Positions 55,976-64,000 of a stretch of 64,000 bases of DNA are shown here, in pieces. A model generated the notes under the pieces. The model searched no databases, was not told where the DNA came from, and was given only the letters and a program-made list of their open reading frames with translations. A program made the position numbers and the translations under genes. The stretch spans positions 44,443,625-44,507,624 of the forward strand of contig NC_089783.1 of NCBI RefSeq assembly GCF_040412425.1. The letters are read 5' to 3'. Origin of the DNA: Macrobrachium rosenbergii (Eukaryota; Arthropoda; Malacostraca; Decapoda; Palaemonidae). The first letter of the stretch is position 1. Every line of letters starts with the position of its first letter.

Positions 55976-56165
55976 CTCTACGGCATCCTATTTCTTCTCT
56001 TGCTGTCTCTTTACCAGCCATGTTTCTGCTCCATACATCAACGCTGGTCTCACTACTGTCTTATACACTCTTCATTTAACCATTATATTGATTCTGTGGT
56101 CACACAAGACACCTGACATCTTTCTCCAATTTTTCCATCCAGCCTGCACTGTGTGTGTGTTACTT

Positions 56166-57050
56166 CTACATCCAAATTTCCATCATCAGCCACTGTTGAA
56201 CCAAGATACTTAAATTTTCTACTCGGTTCAACCTTGTCCCTTCCATACTAATCTCAGAGTCTTGACCTTCATTAAAACTTATGTACTCAGTCTTCTTCCT
56301 ACTGACCTTTAAACCTCTGTCTTCCAGTACCTTCTTCCATTGCTCTATTTTTGACTCCACTACCCCACTGTTGGTGCTGCATAACACAATGTCATCAGCA
56401 AACAACATGCACCAGGGGGATTGATCTCTTATTCCTTGAGATAGCACATCCATTATCAGGTCAAAAAGATTTGGACTTAAAGCAGATCCCTGATGTAAGC
56501 CAACTCTTACTGGTATCCATTCAGTTAACCCAACATTGCTTCTAAACTGTATTTTTGCTCCTTCATACATATGGACCAACCTCACATACTTCTCCGGTGT
56601 TCCCTTTACTCACATGCACCTCCAAACCTCTTGGCGTGGTACTCTATCATACGCTTTTTCCAGATCTATGAATACTACATGCAGTCCTTTCTGCTCTTCC
56701 TGGCAGGAAACCACACTGTTCTTCACCAACAGGTGTTTCTTCTCTAATTCTTTGATCTGTTATTCTTTCCCAGATTTTCATGGTGTGAGACATTAACTTT
56801 ATTCCTCTATAGTTTGCACAATCCTGGATGTCACCCTTCTCTTTATAGATAGACACAATAAAGCTTTCTCTCCATTCTTTTGGCATCTTTTCCTGACTGT
56901 ATATTTTCTAGGTCCCACAGCATGTCTATTCCTTCTCCCAGGCTCTTCCAAACCTCTGCAGGAATTCCATCTGGTCCTATTGCTTTACCATTTTTCATCT
57001 TCTTTAGTGCCTTCTTTACTTCTTTCCTGCAAACAGTATGTGTCATACCA
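56166..57050 (-). pseudogene. RTE LINE reverse transcriptase domain
   Basis: Three minus-strand frames in order: KKMKNGKAIGPDGIPAEVWK; PKEWRESFIVSIYKEKGDIQ with NYRGIKLMSHTMKIWERI and EEQCGFLPGR; and VRVGLHQGSALSPNLFDLIM, then MLFADDIVLCS with the F-A-D-D catalytic box intact. These are RT motifs 0 to 6 of the RTE clade. Two frameshifts separate the pieces. Confidence 0.9.
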
Positions 57051-57671
57051 AGGTTCTGGAATCCATCTTCAAAGAATTTTCTAGGGTTTTCTTCATTTAA
57101 CAGTGTTCATAATATTCTTTCCACCTCTTCTTTATTTTGTCCTCATTGCATAAAACCACTCCATTCCCATCTTTAACCTGTTTTATATGGGAGTAGTCTT
57201 TGGTGTTTTTGTCTCTCAGCTTTGCAATTGCTGTGAATTTTTCTTTCCCCCCTCAGGTGTTTCCAGCTCTTCATACATGTCATCTAATGCTCTTGCCGTT
57301 TCTTGTGCAATTGCCTTCTTTACTTGTTTCATGTGTCTTTGGTACCTCTCCTTATCCTCTTGCTATCCATACTTTTCCCAGATCTTTTTTTGAATCTTTT
57401 TTTTGGCTTTCACCACCTTTTTCACTTCATCATTCCACCACCAGGTTTCCTTATCGTCAGGAGGTTTCTTTCCAGATGTCTTTCCCAACACCTCTCCACC
57501 CACTCTCTTTATCATCAAACTGTTGTGATTCCACCATTCTTGCACTCCCTCTAGCAATAATCTCTCCTTAAATTCCTGCCTCGCTTCCTCCTCTTGTGTC
57601 AGCTTCCACCACTTGATTGTTGATGGGACATGTGCAGGCCTACCTTTTACTGTTCTTTATTTCCAAGTCCA

Positions 57672-58395
57672 TTACCACCACCATGTGCTGTGCTGCCACA
57701 CACACTCTCCATTTAAAATTTTACAATTTCTCATTTCTCTCAGATGTGATTTTCTGCACATGAAGTCAGTTTGACTTTCTCTTGCTCCAGTCTTGTATGT
57801 GATGTACTGATTTTCTTTCTTTTCAAACCAGGTGTTGACAATAGCCAAATCAAATGACACCACAGTCCACAACTCGATCTCTCCCTCGTTATTTCTCTCT
57901 CCACCATGCACCCTCTTAATACCCTCTCTGGTCCTTCCTACATGTCCACTCATGTCACCATCAATAATTAATCTCTCTTCTGCTGGTATTTCACTAAACT
58001 GTTGGTCCATTTCCTCCCAAAATCCCATTTTCTAAACTTCACCACATCCTGCATGAGGGGCTTAAGCACTCACGACATTGACTATTTTTCCATCTAGGCA
58101 CAGTTTCACAGCCATTGCTCTGTCACTTGTCCTCTTCATGCTTATTATGCTGTCTTTTAAGCTTTTTGATAGAATTATCCCCACTCCATTTGTACCTTCC
58201 TTATTTGTTCCACTATATAGCAATTTATATCCACACCTCAGCTCTCTCGCTTTATTTCCCCTCCATCTAGTCTCCTGCACACACAAAATACTTATCCTTC
58301 TTCTCTCCATCAGATCTGCTAACCTCTCTTCCTTTTCCATTCATCTTCCCCACGTTCAAAGTTCCAACTCTCAAAGCTACCACCATCTTCCTTCT
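57672..58395 (-). pseudogene. RTE LINE APE endonuclease domain
   Basis: From the ATG near 58390 the frame gives RVGTLNVGKMNGKG, shifts, then LADLMERRRISILCVQETRW (catalytic Glu of Q-E-T), GTNGVGIILS, and later ERLIIDGDMSGHVGR (usually G-D-x-N-x-H-V-G) and QTDFMCRK (usually T-Q-I-D-Y). Motif order fits APE endonucleases of the RTE clade. The Asn in G-D-x-N is Ser. There is a frame break between the two halves. Confidence 0.85.
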
Positions 58396-58665
58396 CCTCA
58401 CTCTTCTTCTCAATTTTTGGACTCGCTTCTTTAATGGGGGCGCCCACTACCCAGTAACCATTGCCCATTTATCACAGGGTAGGCGAGGCCCCTGCGTGTC
58501 GCCTTCGGGGAACACCCTAGCACTATCCAGTTTCTGATGAAAGTCAACTGTCATATTTGGTTTTGGCTGGATTTTATGGCCGGATGCCCTTCCTGATGCC
58601 TACCCTCCCCATTTATCCGGGCTTGGGACCAGCACTGAGTTGGACTGGCTTGTCCCACGGGTTGA

Positions 58666-60942
58666 AAATTATTCAACAACTTTATGCGGAGAACAAACCT
58701 TTGGCTAATATAGGATAATTGTGTGAAGCATTGGTTAGAATTACCAATAAGTCATCAACCTCTATTCAAACTGTTTGTGCGCAAAAGTTATTTACATTTA
58801 AAATATGTATGTGCAATATATGCCATTTTATACATGCAATATATATATTATATATATTAGCAAACCTTTTCCTTCTCCCTTCATTGCATCAACACCACAC
58901 CATACTGTACTCTACATCCAAAGAACTATATGAATAAGTTTTCTACAATATTGCACTACATGTACTGTATACAGTATTAGCAAGCAGTAAGGCCCAAAAA
59001 AACTAAGGAAACGGTACAGATGAAGACCTAGATGTGGTGGGTATTGAGGCAGAAAATACACAAGGTAGTAGTGTGTATAGAGATCCCACTTCATGAATAA
59101 CCCACACAGGGAAAAATCTCACTGGAAATCACTGATGATGATGATGTACAGTATAAGCACACTTCACTGCACTAGCACAATATTACTTGTATACTAACAA
59201 AAATACATGGAAACATATATGAGCATTTTACAGGGACATATACAATAAACTATACATCCAAGATTTTGTATGAGCATAGTAACTGTGTACAATACATTTG
59301 TCTGTTGCTAATTTCTGTTCAGAAACCGACAGTTAAATTTAGTTTTTAGTGGAATAATGGACAACTACTTCTCCACTCCAGTAGTTTACAACAATGAAAT
59401 GGTTTAATTCTTTTCGTGGCACATGAAGCATATACAATATATAAGTATGTATTTTAGCAACTTCAAAATATTTTCTTAATTTTTTTTTTTTACATCCTAA
59501 AAATGTAGGGAATTCATGAAATTAGGAGTGTGGATTGATGATGAAATATGTTTTTCTAAAAATTCATTTCACTGTATTGGTGCAAAATTAGAGAAGACTG
59601 CATTTGCTATTAAAGAACCTTTTTCAATAAGGAATTGATTTTAAACACAATTTGAGGCACAGTTATACTCCTTAAGGTAAAATATGTAGAGCTAAATATC
59701 CCTCATGGAGTTGTACTTTGTGTCTTCTTGGAGTTCCCTGGAATCCTAGGTATACTATAGCTGAGGCCTTCTGTAGTTGTCTATATGTATAATGTAGGGG
59801 CTTGCCCTATTTTCCCTCATACCAGGTCATGGCTTTGGACCTCATAATGTAAAATGTTTGTATACCGTACCATTTGCAATGGATCTTCCAATGTTGATTT
59901 CCTCATGTACATTGCATTACTGTAACAATGAAATGTTTCTTTGACAGTAAATATTTTTTTACCGTCTGAAGTCAATGATGTGCCAATTGCTACACCACAT
60001 AACAGCACAGATAAGTATGATGTAAGATTCATCACCAAATGTTACCGTTGTGAATAATGGTTAACCAAAACATCAAAAATTATATCTTGAAACAGGTATA
60101 AAAGTACTTTTTAGTGTTATTGCCAAAGCAATGGACTCATCTCCAAAACACCTGTGTTTCCTGTCTTTAGAATAAGAAATATGCACAATTCTATGCCAGG
60201 TAATTTTTAGACACTATTGCACTGGAACAGTAGTTTTAGATTTATTTGTAGTGTTAGGGATGTGTCCATCTTGAACATTTTGAGGCATTCTCATTATATT
60301 GTCTTAGCAAGACACACACAATACTTAGTTGAAAATGTATATTTGTATTTTCTTATATTTTACATAAAAAGCTTTTCTGCAGATTATTTTTTGTCTGCTT
60401 TGTAAAATACACATTTCCCATGTGGGGGAGGTAGTAGTTTTTTGTTTTATCCTTAGACTTGTTTGCAAAACATTGCTCTGAAGCCATGCAAATGGTGTTT
60501 TGTTGACTGATGGAAGGTGTGTGAATGAAATAATGGAAATGAATAGGTACAACTCATAAAAACAAATTGAGCAAATGATAACAAACAGAGATTGAGCAAA
60601 AGATAAATTACAGAGGGTAGAGAAGATGGTAATATGGAATAAGCTAAGTGTTAATAAAAAAGAACTCTTGAGAACACCAGTAAAAAAAGAGGAAGAAATC
60701 CAATGTTGCTGTCAATAGCATATATAAATAATCACAACTAAAAATTAATTTAATGATAGAAGTTAGAGCTAAGCCAAGAAATCACGATATCACAGCGATA
60801 GCCAAAGATTCTCTGAAATCACACAGACATACAAACACATGGAAAATGGGAAAAGGTCATCAGCAGATCATGTCTCAAGTTACTGATTTCTGAAAAATTA
60901 GTCAATAATGCCAAGCACATGGGTATTTTCAACCATTTAGCA
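58666..60942. other. Anonymous AT-rich DNA
   Basis: No gene or family recognised. A short palindromic (TA)-rich run lies near 58835-58860. Confidence 0.35.
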
Positions 60943-61128
60943 CTTAGGAAAGTCAAAAGAAGAAGCAAGTAGTTGCAGTTGTTGGACAGCAAAATGTAGG
61001 GATTCAAGACACTCATGATATGAAGTCCTATGATCTTAGGAAAGTCAATAGAAGAAGCAAGTAGTTGTAGTTGTTGGACAGCAAAATATAGGGATTCAAA
61101 CCCACTCATGATATGAAGTCCTGTGATC
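60943..61128. repeat. 92-bp tandem duplication
   Basis: CTTAGGAAAGTCAAAAGAAG...GAAGTCCTATGATC at 60943 recurs at 61035 with about 7 differences. Confidence 0.9.
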
Positions 61129-61889
61129 TAAAGTGAAACTGAGAAAGAACCCCACTTTTGTACTAAGAGGTTAAAGATGTTGGATACCAAGATAGATGAA
61201 AGGAAGCAGGAATACAGGTAAAATAAAAAGTGGGAAGAGCCCACTGTATCATATAGGGACAGATTATGCCTTGCAGAAACCATGCTGTTAATGTAAATCA
61301 ATGTACATGTCTTAAAAGTAGTAAGAAAAAGTAGATTATAACAAGTGATAAATGAAACTGAAAATAGGACAGTGGTCTGTTGAGTTTTGGGTGATTTTTT
61401 TTTTTTTATGAAGGTAGTATGTTTCAAAGAGATGGAAGGTTAAGAGTACATATACTGTACTATGGATGGGCAACTAATTCCTAAAGAACTCATTTAACAA
61501 CTAATTCTGGTATGGATGCATGTTGCCTTAAAGAAGGTGAGCTCTCTGCAGGTTCTATGATCTATGGTTCAAAATATCTTAAATACAGTGCAGGGTAAGA
61601 TAAACTGTTTAGCTCCAGCATACAATTTTACTGTTAAATACATTTCACAGCTTATTTTTATACTTGGTAGGCCTTTTATTTACTTTGATTACCTGGGTTT
61701 TGCAAGCTATTACACTGAGAGCAAAGTAATACAATTTTCAAAGAAAACCAGCATTTCTATCCATTATGGGTAGATAGAAATATTGTAAAAAATTATGTAA
61801 TATTTTATGAAACAAAATTTAATTTTTCCATTTAACTCCATCACTCATATAAAGCCCCCATTCATGGTCTTTGAATGTCCCAAGTACTA
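61129..61889. other. Anonymous AT-rich DNA
   Basis: Short open frames on both strands (61128-61427 minus, 61564-61773 plus) without motifs. Confidence 0.35.
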
Positions 61890-63000
61890 CAGTCTTTTGT
61901 CTAAATGACAGGAGGAGAGTAGTAACAGACCTTCGCATGCATCCCCTGGACCCATGAGTTCACAACAGTTTGAAGCTGCCACATTAACTGCACAAGGAAT
62001 TTTACTGAGTTATAGCCCTTATCGGAAACTCTTGCTGATCCATCTCAAAATCCAGATGAAAGATTTGTCTTCACTGTGAGATCAATCAATGAATGTTTTT
62101 TAAGTGACTTAATGAGGTTCTTCAAAACTAGCCAGAGATCCTAGTTTGGATGACCTGAGAGGTAGTACTTCCATCATGAAATACTGGTACATGTATAACC
62201 TCTGGAGCTCCACTAAACTCCCCACATTTAATCCACAAGTTCAGACTTGCAAGCATGCCTGTAGCCACTGATAGCTAAGGTTGACAATTTCTGAGCCCTT
62301 ATGAAGAGAAAAAAATTGGCTATCGAGGGAACAGAGGCGTCAACTGGGTTTACACCCTTACCACCACACCAATTGTAAAACTGAATCAACTTTGCTTAGC
62401 AAGAGGTTGAAAGCTGAAGGTCTACAAGACCTGCAGATAGCTTTGGCTGCATCTGCTGAAAATACTCTGCCCATGAGGCTCTTTCTGGATAGCTCCCACA
62501 TGTGAAAATCTACCATCTGCAAATTAAGTGAGAAGGATGAAGAGGCTTCTCACACTTTGCAAGCTTACAGAGGTGTCTACAGTATTAGTAGAAAAAAGAT
62601 CAGAAACCAACCCTGACACGATCACAGAGGAGCCACTAAGTCATTGTCAGGATCTGGAGGACTTTAGTTTGTCCACAACTTCCCTGATCAGCACAAATGG
62701 GGTAAGGCATATACTTTGAGGTTGTCTGGAAAAACATCAGGGCACCTATCTTTCAGATGACTTGGTCTAATTGGGCAGAGCAGCAGTCTGGTACATTACA
62801 ACTGACTCATTTGGCACTTCTCTCAAGCACTAAATCTGTCCCTCAATTTCTATAAGGGCCTTGCAAACCTCCTGATGTAGCAACTATTCTGATGGGAGGA
62901 TTTGCTTTCTGCTGCTAAAGTAAGACACAGTTTAGTGTATGACTATATTGTGTCTTTTTGGTATGAACCTTGAGCCTGTTTACTTGAATAGCCACTGCCA
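61890..63000 (+). mobile_element. Probable DIRS-like gag relic
   Basis: The + strand, over several frames, has a coding-like character: FTLRSINECF..., RMKRLLTLCKLTEVSTVLVE, DTITEEPLSHCQDLEDFSLS. It is Ser/Leu/Lys-rich with no zinc knuckle. It is weakly reminiscent of DIRS gag, with the RNase H relic next to it on the other strand, so orientation is uncertain. Many stops. Confidence 0.35.
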
Positions 63001-63147
63001 AATGAGAAAGTTTTATTAATAGGAAACAATGTTTTTTCTGACTTTGTGCCCCCTTGATTTCCCAAATATGTTATCAGTCATCTGACCTAATATTATGCTA
63101 TTTACCAGTTGAGAGAAAGCTTGGAGACCTGACTTGGCTTTCTACAC

Positions 63148-63417
63148 CTAAAAGTTGATGTGATGAACTTTTTCCTTCTGAGACCAAATTCCTATAGCTT
63201 GACAGTTCAGTAGATGTGCTTCCATCCTTGGTTCAAGGCATCTGCAAAAAGTAAGATTTTTGGAAAATGAGGAATCAAGGGTACTCCTACTCTGAGATTC
63301 CAGGAATCCTGCCACAATGGCAGGCCTTCCCAAATCCCATCTCAAGCCTATGACTGGATACTGTCTGATTGGAAAGCCACTGACCAGGATGTTTAGTTGT
63401 AGCTGCAGAGACCACAT
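63148..63417 (-). pseudogene. DIRS-like RNase H relic
   Basis: The minus-strand frame reads MWSLQLQLNILVSGFPIRQY, a W-D-L-G-R-P segment and finally GIWSQKEKVHHINF. DIRS and related RNase H domains have (M/R)-x-L-Q-x-x-L just after RT, then L-x-W-W, a T-D-A-S box and G-x-W-S-x-E-E-x-x-x-H-I-N. The T-D-A-S region is not preserved. Confidence 0.5.
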
Positions 63418-64000
63418 ACTCTAATAACTGGAGAACAAGTTTTTAAAGAGAATGAGCTGGCTGATCAGAGATGGCACATTTAATAGGATGATCTGCCTAC
63501 AAAAAAACTTCTGCATCAGTGGTGACAAGCTCTAGATTCTGTTTATCAGGCAAACTATGGCTTCCACTGCACCCACACCTATATAGCCCTCGTTACTGGT
63601 TTTAGGTCTGACCTCTTCAGCTAAAGTGCTGGCTCTAATCATGACTGCAATAGATAGGATGGTGGAAATATTGACACTTTTCAGTTGATAAAGATGCCAT
63701 GAAGAACCAGTCATCTAGTTATTTCCTCTTTCTTAACCAGTCATGTGCCCATGCTACTACAAGTGCTAGGTCAGAGACCCAAGAACTGAGAAGCCTTTCC
63801 TGTCCAAATACATCAAAGGTAATTCTCCGAAGTTTGATGAATGGTCTCTTGACAATGAATTGTCAACTTATTTTGGAGATACAGTTACCACCATCTGACC
63901 TTATAACATGGCCAAAAAAAATGGGCTGCGGTTCATAACGACAGTTAAGTCCTGTGTTTGTTTGGCTTACCAGCCTAAGTACTGCTCCTCCTGTGAACCT
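63418..64000. other. Probable continuation of DIRS-like relic to window end
   Basis: GC content similar to the neighbouring relic. A minus frame at 63532-63714 ends LAEEVRPKTSNEGYIGVGA. No motif is clear enough to assign. Confidence 0.25.

Larger units (their letters stand above)
55630..58665 (-). mobile_element. RTE-clade LINE, near full length, frameshifted
   Basis: Minus strand, 5' to 3': a conserved leader at 58665-58440, whose + strand reads GGCCGGATGCCCTTCCTGAT and ATTTATCCGGGCTTGGGACC; an APE-type endonuclease (about 58395-57670); an RT (57050-56170); and a C-terminal domain (55975-55754, RRLQWYGYVMRREE), ending near 55630. RTE elements encode one polyprotein with APE endonuclease and RT. 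At least five frameshifts or stops split the frame, so it is dead. It probably inserted 3' end at low coordinates; no poly(A) tail is obvious. Confidence 0.9.

Noticed and set aside
55533..58434. Several + strand frames up to 123 codons
   Set aside because: Antisense shadows of the RTE LINE, rich in Ser/Leu/Phe from reversed A-rich coding sequence.
1..64000. tRNA, rRNA, CRISPR or bacterial-type operons
   Set aside because: No cloverleaf with A/B boxes, rRNA-like sequence or regular spacer array was found. The intron-rich DNA is eukaryotic.

Overview
The window is animal nuclear DNA: AT-rich, intron-dominated and full of transposon relics, with GT-AG introns of 1 to 13 kb. The mix of elements (many DIRS-type tyrosine-recombinase retrotransposon relics, an RTE LINE with a conserved GGCCGGATGCCCTTCC-type leader, Tigger/pogo DNA transposons with TA target sites, a (TAA)n-flanked R4/Dong-like LINE) together with a d4-family gene suggests an arthropod, most likely a decapod crustacean. 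That assignment is inference.

The main gene is on the + strand: a d4/DPF (Requiem, BAF45-type) chromatin reader. Seven exons are visible between 3030 and 37242, and their reading phases join without conflict into 321 codons plus a stop. They encode an acidic segment, a basic linker, one d4-type C2H2 finger and a tandem PHD pair, then a short tail. The N-terminal Requiem domain and the start codon are not seen; they presumably lie 5' of the window. Both PHD fingers and the C2H2 finger are each split by an intron. The last intron is 13.3 kb.

Layout. 1-1730: 3' end of a DIRS-like relic. 3030-23850: d4 exons 1-6, with introns holding a long hairpin (6106-6270), a 497-bp inverted-repeat element, Jockey-like and BEL/Pao-like relics (7.9-9.1 kb), a 264-bp MITE (10521-10784), an R4/Dong-like relic between TAA repeats (14.7-15.9 kb) and a DIRS reverse-transcriptase relic (17.7-18.8 kb). 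23851-37110: last intron, with foldbacks, a DIRS recombinase relic, a 2.1-kb pogo-type element and a 6.4-kb DIRS-like element with inverted terminal repeats that was itself invaded by a 1.3-kb pogo-type element. 37111-37242: last d4 exon. 39.5-48.5 kb: a dense block of DIRS-like relics on both strands. 48.9-50.6 kb: a decayed Tigger/pogo element with recognisable transposase. 51.2-51.5 kb: a candidate terminal exon of an unidentified minus-strand gene. 55.6-58.7 kb: a near full-length but frameshifted RTE LINE on the minus strand. 61.9-64.0 kb: further DIRS-like relics.

Apart from d4 and the possible minus-strand terminal exon, I see no host gene, no RNA gene and no CRISPR. No new multi-gene system is evident. 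The most interesting points are the intron architecture of d4, the palindrome-bounded repeat unit 98 bp from its last acceptor, and the unexplained repeated inverted-repeat units in the DIRS-rich block.
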